NCBI GenBank assembly: GCA_902762795.1
Contig: CACWPM010000004.1
Coordinates: forward strand, 1-64,000
Direction of reading: 5' to 3'
DNA length: 64,000 nucleotides
From: Fibrobacter succinogenes
GTDB lineage: Bacteria > Fibrobacterota > Fibrobacteria > Fibrobacterales > Fibrobacteraceae
In this document: positions 1-8,302 of the stretch, piece after piece
How the letters are laid out: each line of letters opens with the position of its first letter
Numbering within the stretch: the first letter of the stretch is position 1
Made by a program: the position numbers and the translations under genes
Notes under the pieces: generated by a model
Database searches by the model: none
The model's input: the letters and a program-made list of their open reading frames with translations, nothing else
Told to the model about the DNA's origin: nothing

Positions 1-77
1 GCTCATCAGAACCGTTAACTATAATCTAACAAACAAGTTCAAGAAAAACAAGAGGCCGTTTTGCAGAGCGTTCATTT

Positions 78-170
78 TGCAAACAACCGTTTGCACGAGT
101 GTCGCGGCAACCAAGCTTGCTTGGGTTGACATGACCGAGCAGCAGGTTGTTCTACAAACAACCGTTTGCA
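78..170. repeat. Nested hairpin repeats downstream of the TonB-like gene
   Basis: Two copies of a motif reading ACAAACAACCGTTTGCA lie at about 79-95 and 154-170. The first can fold as TGCAAAC/GTTTGCA around AACC. Between them, at 101-140, sits one copy of the dispersed GTCGCnnC...GCATGACCGAGC element, whose variable hairpin here is CCAAGC-TT-GCTTGG. A degenerate version of the flanking motif appears near 10021-10045. No gene is visible in 1-178. Confidence 0.6.
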
Positions 171-178
171 AATAAAAT

Positions 179-766
179 TTATTCAGTAAAGGACAATGGA
201 ATTGTGACGGTTGTTTTGCCGGATTTTATTTTATGAAACATCCAACGTCTTACATGTTTTTGTATTTCAGCATCAAATTCGCGATTTTGTGTTGTAGAGG
301 AAACGATGGAAATGTCAGAAATTTCGCCACTGGAAATTATTGTGAATTTTAAGGTAATTTGGCCTTGAAATCCCGGCATTTTTTTTAAGTGTTTACGATA
401 AACATGACGAAGGCCTGGTGTTCGTTGACGAAAAAATTTCAGAACATCTGAAGCAGAACGAGAAACATTCTTTTCATTTTTTAAATCAATATCTCTTACA
501 GATGGTAACTTAACAAAACCCTTTTGAGCAGTTCTTAAATAATCACTTCTAACAAGAGGTCCAATCCATTCAACGTTCTCTATACCACCTTTACTGAAAT
601 CCGTCACATTCTCCGTTTTATTTTTTTGACTTTTCTCTTCTTGGACAACCACCGAACTGCTTGAAATTTCAGTTTGCTCTTTTTCTTCTTTGCAACTAGA
701 AAATACGAGGGAGACACTCACAACAATAATCGCAATGAAAAAGTTTTTCATTTTAAGAATTTTCAT
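179..766 (-). CDS. Lipoprotein with a TonB/AgmX-type C-terminal domain
   Basis: The protein has about 195 residues. It starts with a basic and hydrophobic signal peptide ending in a lipobox-like VFSSC, followed by a Glu/Ser/Lys-rich linker. The last 100 residues resemble the TonB C-terminal fold of the AgmX/PglI type: a helical start, then GQITLKFTI, a strand with SGEISDISIVSS, and a WMFHKIKSG segment before the last strand. Such proteins are usually envelope-anchored; the partner here is unknown. A GTG at 787 and an ATG at 751 are alternative starts; 766 was chosen because it gives a normal signal peptide and has GCGAG a few bases upstream. It is transcribed alone, away from the helicase gene. 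Confidence 0.7.
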   Translation of the reverse strand: MKILKMKNFFIAIIVVSVSLVFSSCKEEKEQTEISSSSVVVQEEKSQKNKTENVTDFSKGGIENVEWIGPLVRSDYLRTAQKGFVKLPSVRDIDLKNEKNVSRSASDVLKFFRQRTPGLRHVYRKHLKKMPGFQGQITLKFTIISSGEISDISIVSSTTQNREFDAEIQKHVRRWMFHKIKSGKTTVTIPLSFTE

Positions 767-960
767 AATAGTCTCGCATTCTTTCACTCTTGCTAATGTT
801 AGTGCTTCTGAATATCATTTACAAAATCGCAAAAACAACGCCAAGCGTTTTTATGAAAATTTACATGCAATGAAGATTCCCGGTCAAGCCGAAGCAACAG
901 GCAAACCCATTGCCGAGCCGACCAGTCTTGGTTTGAAAAAGCAAAGACAAGAGAATATCT

Positions 961-1003
961 TTCGTCTCTCGTCTGTAGGCTCATGAGCCGTTCTCTCGTC
1001 TAT
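961..1003. repeat. Constant-flank hairpin repeat, TCGTCTGTA type
   Basis: TCGTCTGTA is followed by the perfect palindrome GGCTCATGAGCC (978-989), then GTTCTCTCGTCTATATTAC, ending against the stop codon of the helicase gene. Other copies with different stems lie at 3614-3660 and 33162-33201. It lies in the 3' untranslated side of a minus-strand gene, with no T-run to make it a normal terminator. Confidence 0.65.
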
Positions 1004-1004
1004 A

Positions 1005-3572
1005 TTACCCTATCACTTCCAAAGCGGCGTACTTGAGGATGATAGTGCGGTTCATGCTCTCGCGATCGAAGCGTACATCGACGCGGGCATTATCGCCACT
1101 GCCGTAAGCCTTCATAATCACACCCGTTCCATACCTGGAATGGCGAACGCGTGCGCCCTCATGATATGGATTGTCATACTCAATTGTCGGGCCAGACGGA
1201 TCAGGCGATTTCACGACCTTCACCGGATTGCGGTAGACTATATGCTTGTCGTTCTTCTTGATGGATGCTGGTACAGGCGCCGGACGTGAACCATATGAGC
1301 CATACGAACTGCCACCGTACGAGTTGCCGGAACCGTTTCCATAACCGCCGCGAGAGCCACCGCCGTACGAATTTCCGCCAAACGAGCGGTTGCCATAGGA
1401 ATTGCCATAGGAATTGCCCGAGCCCGAATTCCCATAGGACGGACGAGAGCCATAGTTCGACGAGCCGTACGAACCATAAGAAGGCTTGGAGCGCGTATTG
1501 CCCACAAAATCAGGAACAGACGGACGCATATTCAAGCACGGCGTAAAGTCGACAACAGACGGATCCAGTTCCTTGAGGAACCTGGACGGAGCAAACGGCC
1601 GAATATTTCCCTGGAAAAACCTGCGTTCGGCATGGTACAGATAAAGTTTCTTTTCGGCACGGGTGCAGCCCACATAGAACAGGCGACGCTCTTCTTCCAT
1701 CTGCTCGTTGATTTCGGCCATCGAGAGCATCGAAGTCCCACGCACGAGCGGGAAGATTTCATCATCACAGCCGGCAATATGAACGGTATTAAATTCCAAA
1801 CCTTTCGCCATGTGGATTGTCATGAGCGTCACAAGGCCCTTCGACGTATCGACCTTCTTGTCGCCATCCGTCAAAAGCGAAATATCCTGCAAGAACGCAT
1901 CAAGCGTTGCACCCGGATGTTCTTCGTCAAATTCGCGGATAGCGTTGATCATTTCGTCCAAGTTTGCAATGCGTTCGTCGGCCGTGACTTCGTCTTCCTT
2001 GCGCAAGAAGTCCTTATAGCCTGTATCGTTGATGATATGTTCAGCAAGAATCGGGAGCGGATACTCACCAGAAGTCATCATGTTCTTCCAGTTCGTCACA
2101 AGGTCTGTAAACACCTTAAGCTTCGGAGCGCCGCGCCCCGTGCCGTTCGCCTCAGCCAATAAATTATCCCAGAAAGACCCCTGGCCAGCCTTCACCTTGG
2201 CGAGCACACCTTCGACAGTCGTCTTGCCGATGGCACGCGGCGGAGTGTTAATCACGCGCAAGTATGCGGCATCGTCTTTTTCGTTCGCGAGCACGCGCAA
2301 ATAGGCCAAAATATCCTTGATTTCCTTGCGGTCCCAGAACCTTGTTCCGCCAAAAATCACCGACGGGATACGCAAATCGTTGAGCGCCTTTTCGAGCACA
2401 CGGGACTGGGCGTTCGTGCGGTAGAAAACAGCCGTCTTGGCATAAAAATCAGGCCCCGCCTGCGCAATCGCCTTTGCGATGTTCGAGGCTTCGGAACGGT
2501 CATCCTCGAAATAGCGCACGTGGATGAGTTCGCCCGCTTCTTCCTTGGAGAAAACGTTCTTCTGCATTTCTTGCGGGCGGACGTTATGCGCAATCACGGA
2601 ACCAGCGCCTTTAACGATGTTTGCAGTCGAGCGGTAATTGCGTTCAAGCTTGACAATCGTGACCGGAGCAAAATCGCGGTGGAAGTTGCGGATAATCTTG
2701 ATGTTCGCGCCACGCCAGCCGTAAATACTCTGGTCGTCATCGCCCACCACCGTCACGTTCTTGGTTTCTGGATTGATGAGCAACTTCAAAAGTTCGTACT
2801 GCACATCGTTCGTATCCTGGTATTCGTCCACGACAACGTACTGGAAACGTTGTCTCAGCTGTTCCGCCAAATTCGGCACCATCTGCAACATGCGAACCGT
2901 ATTGAAAAGCAAATCGTCGAAATCCATCGCATTCGATTCCGCAAGCTTTTTCTGATAAGCCGCGTAATAGCGGGCCTTACGTTCTTCGTCGGCAAATTCG
3001 GCGTTCAAAGCAGCCACATCCGGCGTCTGCAAGACAGCCTTGTCATTCTTGTACAAGACGGTGTTCTTGAAACGGGAAATGGCGCTGTGGACCTTTTTCA
3101 GTTCATTCACGTCGTAATCGTCGCCCAAATCGTCCTTCAAGATTTCCTTGAGGATGCGCTTTTGGTCATCGTCATCGTAAATGGAAAAGTTTGCATCGAA
3201 CCACTTGCCGCCAAGCGCCTTGATTACGGACTCCTTCGCCAAGCAAAGTTTCAAAAGCTTTAGACATACGGAGTGGAACGTTCCCATCCACATAAAAGGC
3301 TTGCGGCAATTCAAAAGCTTCTGGATACGATCCTTCATTTCGCGAGCAGCCTTGTTCGTAAATGTCACTGCCAACACGCGATTGGAATCGATATTGTGAT
3401 ACGAAACCAGATGAGCAATCTTGTAAGTAATGCAACGCGTCTTTCCAGAACCTGCACCGGCCAAAATAAGCATCGGGCCGTCAATCTTTTTTGCGGCGGC
3501 CGACTGTTCCGAATTCAACTCATTATCTAAAACACTACCATCAACAACATTACTTTCTTCAACATCTACCAT
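1005..3572 (-). CDS. pcrA: UvrD/PcrA-type superfamily 1A DNA helicase
   Basis: This 855-residue ATP-dependent 3'-5' helicase family protein acts in DNA repair and in removing protein from DNA. Visible motifs are Walker A GAGSGKT (39-45), motif II VVVDEYQDTND, motif III GDDDQSIYGWRGA, motif V TIHMAKGLEFN and motif VI YVGCTRAEKKLY. After the helicase core, about residues 680-770 form a low-complexity Gly/Ser/Tyr/Asn stretch made of repeated YGS/YGN units. The last 55 residues (HEGARVRHSRYGTGVI onward) fit the Tudor-like C-terminal domain of PcrA/UvrD, which in other bacteria binds RNA polymerase. The ATG at 3572 has a good AGAGGTG ribosome site. A second UvrD-type helicase lies at 38400-40856. 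Confidence 0.93.
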   Translation of the reverse strand: MVDVEESNVVDGSVLDNELNSEQSAAAKKIDGPMLILAGAGSGKTRCITYKIAHLVSYHNIDSNRVLAVTFTNKAAREMKDRIQKLLNCRKPFMWMGTFHSVCLKLLKLCLAKESVIKALGGKWFDANFSIYDDDDQKRILKEILKDDLGDDYDVNELKKVHSAISRFKNTVLYKNDKAVLQTPDVAALNAEFADEERKARYYAAYQKKLAESNAMDFDDLLFNTVRMLQMVPNLAEQLRQRFQYVVVDEYQDTNDVQYELLKLLINPETKNVTVVGDDDQSIYGWRGANIKIIRNFHRDFAPVTIVKLERNYRSTANIVKGAGSVIAHNVRPQEMQKNVFSKEEAGELIHVRYFEDDRSEASNIAKAIAQAGPDFYAKTAVFYRTNAQSRVLEKALNDLRIPSVIFGGTRFWDRKEIKDILAYLRVLANEKDDAAYLRVINTPPRAIGKTTVEGVLAKVKAGQGSFWDNLLAEANGTGRGAPKLKVFTDLVTNWKNMMTSGEYPLPILAEHIINDTGYKDFLRKEDEVTADERIANLDEMINAIREFDEEHPGATLDAFLQDISLLTDGDKKVDTSKGLVTLMTIHMAKGLEFNTVHIAGCDDEIFPLVRGTSMLSMAEINEQMEEERRLFYVGCTRAEKKLYLYHAERRFFQGNIRPFAPSRFLKELDPSVVDFTPCLNMRPSVPDFVGNTRSKPSYGSYGSSNYGSRPSYGNSGSGNSYGNSYGNRSFGGNSYGGGSRGGYGNGSGNSYGGSSYGSYGSRPAPVPASIKKNDKHIVYRNPVKVVKSPDPSGPTIEYDNPYHEGARVRHSRYGTGVIMKAYGSGDNARVDVRFDRESMNRTIILKYAALEVIG

Positions 3573-3613
3573 CTAGCACCTCTAGTCGATATACAGATGT
3601 GCAATATAGTAAT

Positions 3614-3783
3614 TAGACGAGAGAACGGGCGAAGCCCTACAGACTAGAGACGAGAGATATACATGAGAACAATCAGTATGTAATAGAAAAGCGCCCGTCT
3701 CGCAGGCGCTCTTTCGTCTAATATCTCTAAAAGACGCGTCGGGCCGAAGGCCCGCTCTTTCGTCTCTCGTCTTTCGTCTATAA
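3614..3783. repeat. Intergenic hairpin repeats including TCGTCTGTA-type copies
   Basis: In reverse orientation at 3614-3660, constant flanks GAGAGAAC and TACAGAC enclose GGGC-GAA-GCCC. A second block at 3741-3783 has GGGCC-GAA-GGCCC followed by repeated CTCTTTCGTCT units and ends at the pilB stop codon. The whole 212-bp gap between the helicase and pilB is made of such elements plus a terminator. Confidence 0.6.
3685..3709 (-). terminator. Rho-independent terminator after pilB
   Basis: Read on the minus strand, GCGCC-TGCGAGACG-GGCGC is followed by TTTTCT. It lies about 80 bases beyond the pilB stop codon, in the correct orientation. Confidence 0.55.
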
Positions 3784-3784
3784 T

Positions 3785-5710
3785 CTATTCATCCGCAGTA
3801 GAAGCCCCGATGGCCTGTTCCAAAGTGGTCTGGCCCTGGAGCGCCTTGTTGATGCCGTCCATACGGAGCGTAATCATTTCGCAAGACTTGATGGCCTCAC
3901 GCTTGATTTCGTCACCGGAAGCACGCTTGATCACAAGGTTACGCACGGCTTCGTTCGGCACGAGGAACTCGTAAATACCGCAACGGCCCTTGAAGCCCGA
4001 ACCATCGCACTTTTCACAACCGCGTCCATGATAGAACTGCATGTCCGGAGAAAGGTGGAGTTCATCGCGGAGTTCCTGAGAAATCTCGACCGGTTCCTTA
4101 CAGTTCTTGCAAATACGGCGCACAAGACGTTGGGCCAAGACACCCTTAATTGCAGTAGACACAAGGAACGGTTCCAGTCCCATTTCGAGCAAACGAGGGA
4201 AAGCACCGGCAGCATCGTTTGTATGGAGCGTACTGAAGACCAAGTGACCCGTCAAAGCGGCTTCGATAGCCATCGTCGAGGTTTCCTGGTCACGCATTTC
4301 ACCGATCATGATAACATCCGGGTCCTGACGGAGCAAGGCACGAATGCCCGCCGCAAACGTAAACCCAGCGGCATTGTTGATCTGACCTTGGTTCACACCG
4401 TCAATATTCAATTCCACCGGGTCTTCCATCGTCGAGATGTTAATCGTGGAATCCAAAATTTCTCGAATAGAAGCATAAAGCGTCGTAGACTTACCGGAAC
4501 CCGTCGGGCCGGTCACCAGCACAATGCCGTTCGGAGCATTAATCGCATCGATAAACTGCTTCAGGACGCGGGCATCGAAGCCCATTTCCTTTAGCGGGAA
4601 CTGACCCGAGTTCGGGTCCAAAATACGCATAACGATCTTTTCGCAAACGCCGCGCTTACGCAAAGAAATCGGGAACGAGCTCACACGAAGGTCCACTTCG
4701 GCGCCCTTGTAACGCACAGTAAAGCGTCCGTCCAACGGTTTACGCTTTTCAGCGATGTCCATCTTCGAGAGGAGCTTGATACGCGAAAGAATCTGCGGCA
4801 TGAGTCGTGCCGGAATCGGGGACATCACCTGCAAGTCACCATCGATACGGTAACGCAACTTGAGGAACGTTTCTTGAGGCTCCAAGTGAATATCGGATGC
4901 GTGTCGTGCGATAGCTTCGTGAATAAGCGTCGTCACGATCTTCACAACCTGGCGACCTTCTTCATCGGTCAGTTCCGGTTCATCACTAGAGCTGCTTCCG
5001 CGCTCGACAGTTTCAAGTTCATCGTCGCCAGAAGAACCGATAAGTTCAGCAAGGGATTCTTCAGCGGGGCCGTGATTTGCAAAAAGAATATCGATGGTTT
5101 TCTTGATATCCTGTTCGGACGCCATGACCACATCGACATTTTTCTTGACCTTAAACTTGATGGAATCCCTAAGACGGACGTTCGTCGGGTCAGCCATGGC
5201 CACCACAAGAGCCTGGCGAGAATCCCTCGTCACATAAAGCGGGACAATCTTATGCGCCTTGCACTGTTCTTCGGAGATATATTCATAAACCTTTTCATCG
5301 AGCCTGATAGCATCGAGCTTTACGAAGGGGACTTCGAACTGGCAACAAAGAATGTCCGTAAGTTTTTTTTCGTCGATATACTTCAAATCGACGAGCACTC
5401 GACCCAGGCGCTTTCCGCCTGAAGTTTTCTGCTTTTCAAGGGCATCGTTCAGCTGGTCCTGGGTAATAAAGCCCTGATCCAGGAGCATTTCACCAATACG
5501 CTTCTTGGTGACGCTCTGCATCTGGACACCCAGAATATCCGTCAGCTGTTCCTGTTTGACCATGCCAGCCTTGACAAGAATCTGGACAAGGGTCACCTTT
5601 TTACCCAATTGCGCCTGGTACTTGACTTCGTCTTCGGCGTACTTCAACTGGTCTTCATTAATCAAGTTAACGCGAACCAGCAACTGTCCTAAACTGTTTG
5701 AATCCTTCAT
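3785..5710 (-). CDS. pilB: PilB/GspE-type assembly ATPase
   Basis: This cytoplasmic ATPase powers type IV pilus extension or type II secretion. It has about 641 residues. The N-terminal 220 residues carry MshE/GspE N-domain repeats (LGQLLVRVNLINEDQL and IGEMLLDQGFITQDQL). The motor domain contains Walker A GPTGSGKST, an Asp box, Walker B VIMIGEMRDQET and a His box FSTLHTND. A C-terminal zinc-binding loop has CKNC and CEKC pairs. The start is set at ATG 5710 because the thiL stop codon overlaps it as ATGA, suggesting translational coupling; an in-frame GTG lies at 5722. No other pilus gene is in the window, so PilB versus GspE cannot be settled. Joining it to thiL is unusual. Confidence 0.9.
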   Translation of the reverse strand: MKDSNSLGQLLVRVNLINEDQLKYAEDEVKYQAQLGKKVTLVQILVKAGMVKQEQLTDILGVQMQSVTKKRIGEMLLDQGFITQDQLNDALEKQKTSGGKRLGRVLVDLKYIDEKKLTDILCCQFEVPFVKLDAIRLDEKVYEYISEEQCKAHKIVPLYVTRDSRQALVVAMADPTNVRLRDSIKFKVKKNVDVVMASEQDIKKTIDILFANHGPAEESLAELIGSSGDDELETVERGSSSSDEPELTDEEGRQVVKIVTTLIHEAIARHASDIHLEPQETFLKLRYRIDGDLQVMSPIPARLMPQILSRIKLLSKMDIAEKRKPLDGRFTVRYKGAEVDLRVSSFPISLRKRGVCEKIVMRILDPNSGQFPLKEMGFDARVLKQFIDAINAPNGIVLVTGPTGSGKSTTLYASIREILDSTINISTMEDPVELNIDGVNQGQINNAAGFTFAAGIRALLRQDPDVIMIGEMRDQETSTMAIEAALTGHLVFSTLHTNDAAGAFPRLLEMGLEPFLVSTAIKGVLAQRLVRRICKNCKEPVEISQELRDELHLSPDMQFYHGRGCEKCDGSGFKGRCGIYEFLVPNEAVRNLVIKRASGDEIKREAIKSCEMITLRMDGINKALQGQTTLEQAIGASTADE

Positions 5711-6732
5711 AGATGCGACCACGCCTGAGCGTTTAAAGAAATTCTTCCACCAAATTTATTATTCAAATATACACCACAACCACTATTTACCAAACCGATC
5801 TCGTGAATTTCGTCACATTTTAACCCTATTTTTTCATGATTTATAGAGTTACTTTTAATATATATACTTTTTGTAACATCAGATGTGAAAAGTAACTCAT
5901 ATTCTTCACCCCCATTTAGCGCAAATTTGAGGGGCGGAAGCCCAAAATAATCGCACATTTCCAAAACATCCGGGTCAATAGGCAATTTTTCTTCGTCAAT
6001 TTCGATGGAAACGCCAGATGAAAGCGCTAAATGATTAGCCTCTGAACTCAGCCCATCGCTAATGTCCATACACGCACCACGCACGCCCTGCCTTACCAAT
6101 TGCACCCCGGCATCCTCGCAAATTTTTGGAGCCAGGTGGTATTCAACCAACCGCGGGAAGCGCGACACCTCTTCAGGATGGTTCATAAGAATCCAAAGTC
6201 CAGCATCGGATTTGCCAAGAGTCCCCGCTACATAAACGCGGTCACCCGGTTTTGCACCACTGCGGAGGAGAGTGGTTTCGCCATCGGTCGTTCCGAGAAG
6301 AGTCGTTGAAAACATACCGACATCACCTGCAACCGTATCCCCCCCAATCAACGTAATTCCCCTTCTCTCAAAGCCTTGCGATACAGCTTCTGCAATTCTG
6401 TTGCGAGTTTCTTCGCTCCAGTTTTTGTTCAAGCAAAGTCCAAAAAGTGCAATCCGGGGCCGACCTCCCATCGAAGACACATCTGAAACGTTGGACACAA
6501 TATGCTTTTCGACCGCCTGCTCAGGACTAGACCAGTCCAACCTGAAGTGCGTGTTTTCAACCGAAAGATCTTTTGTTACAAGCCAACCGTCAAAAATGGC
6601 ACAGTCATCCCCGGCAGACAGCCAGCCGCGGTACACTGGCGCCTCGTTCTTTAAAGGGGCGACTCCATCCAAAATTTTACTGACGAACTTAAATTCGCCA
6701 AGATCCGGGAATTTCATATTTTTCAAGGACAA
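5707..6732 (-). CDS. thiL: Thiamine-monophosphate kinase
   Basis: ThiL phosphorylates thiamine phosphate to thiamine diphosphate in the cytoplasm. The 341-residue protein has the family ATP and metal motifs GDDCA (41-45), KDLSVENTHF (54-63), NVSDVSSMGGRPR (81-93), IGGDT and a later MDISDGLSSE. The start is a TTG at 6732 with GGTGG nine bases upstream; an ATG at 6717 is the alternative. Its stop codon overlaps the start of the pilB-type gene. No TPP riboswitch or other thiamine gene is visible nearby. Confidence 0.9.
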   Translation of the reverse strand: MSLKNMKFPDLGEFKFVSKILDGVAPLKNEAPVYRGWLSAGDDCAIFDGWLVTKDLSVENTHFRLDWSSPEQAVEKHIVSNVSDVSSMGGRPRIALFGLCLNKNWSEETRNRIAEAVSQGFERRGITLIGGDTVAGDVGMFSTTLLGTTDGETTLLRSGAKPGDRVYVAGTLGKSDAGLWILMNHPEEVSRFPRLVEYHLAPKICEDAGVQLVRQGVRGACMDISDGLSSEANHLALSSGVSIEIDEEKLPIDPDVLEMCDYFGLPPLKFALNGGEEYELLFTSDVTKSIYIKSNSINHEKIGLKCDEIHEIGLVNSGCGVYLNNKFGGRISLNAQAWSHL

Positions 6733-6781
6733 ATCAATTTTCCACCCAATAATTTAACAATAAACTTTCTATACTTTAGGT

Positions 6782-7237
6782 GTGGGACACATATTTTTCA
6801 TAACGCCATCATCGCCCGGCAGTTTAGACAAGCTGAACCAGTGGACCTTCCGCTGGCTTTTGGAGCATGGCAACATGGCAGATGATTCCACCCTCTATAC
6901 TTGCAATTCCATCGAAAGCGCACAAAGTCTTTTGGAATCGGCCCTCATCATAGGCCAGTCTCCGGCACTTATCATCTTTGACCACGCCGATCACGCAACC
7001 GAGAAGAACTTGTCCTTCAGTAAAGAACTTCACAACGGCATTCCGGAATCCTGGATTATCGAAATCATTCCCGACGACATGCCGCTCCCCGAAGATTCTA
7101 GAGATGACAGCACATTCTGGATTAGGCGCCCCGTCAGCGAAGACGAATGGTACGCAACGCTCGAAAACGTGTTACAGAAAAACGCTTGTCCGCAATGGGC
7201 CAAGTGGACAAGACACAAGAGCTACAAAGGATTTTAA
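6782..7237 (+). CDS. Small protein of unknown function
   Basis: The 151-residue protein is not recognised. The sequence alternates hydrophobic strands and helices (IFFITPSSPG, PALIIFDHAD, WIIEIIPDDMP), somewhat like a receiver-type alpha/beta fold, but no phosphoacceptor motif can be assigned. It is divergent from thiL and 15 bases before the TIM-barrel gene, so it probably forms an operon with it. GTG 6782 is the only possible upstream start. A TATACT box at 6770-6775 would place transcription initiation on or beside that GTG, so the message may be leaderless. Confidence 0.6.
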   Translation: MGHIFFITPSSPGSLDKLNQWTFRWLLEHGNMADDSTLYTCNSIESAQSLLESALIIGQSPALIIFDHADHATEKNLSFSKELHNGIPESWIIEIIPDDMPLPEDSRDDSTFWIRRPVSEDEWYATLENVLQKNACPQWAKWTRHKSYKGF

Positions 7238-7252
7238 CAGAGGTTTTTAAAC

Positions 7253-8254
7253 GTGATTATCGGCGTCAGCTATTTTGGTGTGCGCTCCCCGAAGCTCGCA
7301 CGCTTAGATATTGCACATATAAAAGAAGCGGGTTTCAATGCCATTCTACACACATGGAGCGAAGAAGACCTGCAATATTATTACGGCACCATGAAGCAAA
7401 TCGTGAACGAGTCCGCCGCCATGGGGCTTTCCGTTTACGTGAACCCGTGGGGTGTCGGCCGCGTTTTCGGCGGTGAAGCTTATTCGGAACTCACAGCACG
7501 GAACCACGACTTGTGCCAAGTCGCTATAGACGGGAAGCCGAAAGTGGCAGCATGCCCAAACCATCCCGAGTTCCGCGCCTACATGCACAAGTGGATTGCG
7601 ACAGTTTGTGACACAAACGTTTCGACGATTTTTTGGGACGAACCGCACTTCTATTTTGAAAAAGGCGGACTTGAAAACTGGAGCTGCCGCTGCGAGAAAT
7701 GCCGTTCAAAGTACCGCGAGAAGTTTGGAGAGGAAATGCCGGCGGAGCTTACGGACAACGTCAAAAAATTCCGCGAGGATTCGCTTATTGACTTCCTGAA
7801 AGAAATGGCCGAGGATGTTCACGCCCGCGGCAAGCGCAACTGCGTTTGCATGCTACCACCGTGGTTCCCGGCGGGGCTCGAAGACTGGGGCCGCGTTGCA
7901 AGCCTCGATGCAGTCGATGAAATCGCGAGTGACCCCTACTGGGAGCGCGGAGCAAACGAAGAATGGATCCGCGAAAAGTACCGAGAAACAGCAAACAAAC
8001 TTGTGGAAGTTGCAGACAAATACGGAAAGTCCGTACAAATGTGGATCAAGGCATACCAAATTGAAGCGGGCCGCGAAAAAGACCTGGCCATCGCCGTCGA
8101 AGAAAGCCGCGCCGCAGGCATCAAGAACATCTTCGCCTGGAGCTACCGCGGCACGGAAACATTAAGCTGGCTAAAAAGCGACGACCCGGACCGCGTTGCG
8201 GAAGTATTCCGCTCCGCAGTAGGAAGTAGGAAGAACATTACATCACGCGGATAG
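7253..8254 (+). CDS. Glycoside-hydrolase-like TIM-barrel protein
   Basis: The 333 residues read like a complete beta/alpha barrel. GFNAILHTWSEED follows the first strand, LSVYVNPWGVG a middle strand, STIFWDEPHFYF carries acidic residues where barrel hydrolases place catalytic ones, and IFAWSYRGTE is near the end. A Cys cluster CRCEKC after the DEPH motif recalls uncharacterised glycosyl-hydrolase-like families. There is no signal peptide, so it is probably cytoplasmic. The GTG start has CAGAGG ten bases upstream. The substrate is unknown and enzymatic activity is inferred from the fold only. It follows the small protein at 6782. Confidence 0.65.
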   Translation: MIIGVSYFGVRSPKLARLDIAHIKEAGFNAILHTWSEEDLQYYYGTMKQIVNESAAMGLSVYVNPWGVGRVFGGEAYSELTARNHDLCQVAIDGKPKVAACPNHPEFRAYMHKWIATVCDTNVSTIFWDEPHFYFEKGGLENWSCRCEKCRSKYREKFGEEMPAELTDNVKKFREDSLIDFLKEMAEDVHARGKRNCVCMLPPWFPAGLEDWGRVASLDAVDEIASDPYWERGANEEWIREKYRETANKLVEVADKYGKSVQMWIKAYQIEAGREKDLAIAVEESRAAGIKNIFAWSYRGTETLSWLKSDDPDRVAEVFRSAVGSRKNITSRG

Positions 8255-8302
8255 CCGCGGAGCCGTGAACGGCAAGAGAGTTTTGGATAAAAAAGAGGAA
8301 GA

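Noticed and set aside
690-986. Plus-strand 98-codon open frame
   Set aside because: It overlaps the start of the TonB-like gene on the other strand and runs into the TCGTCTGTA repeat, so it is a shadow frame.
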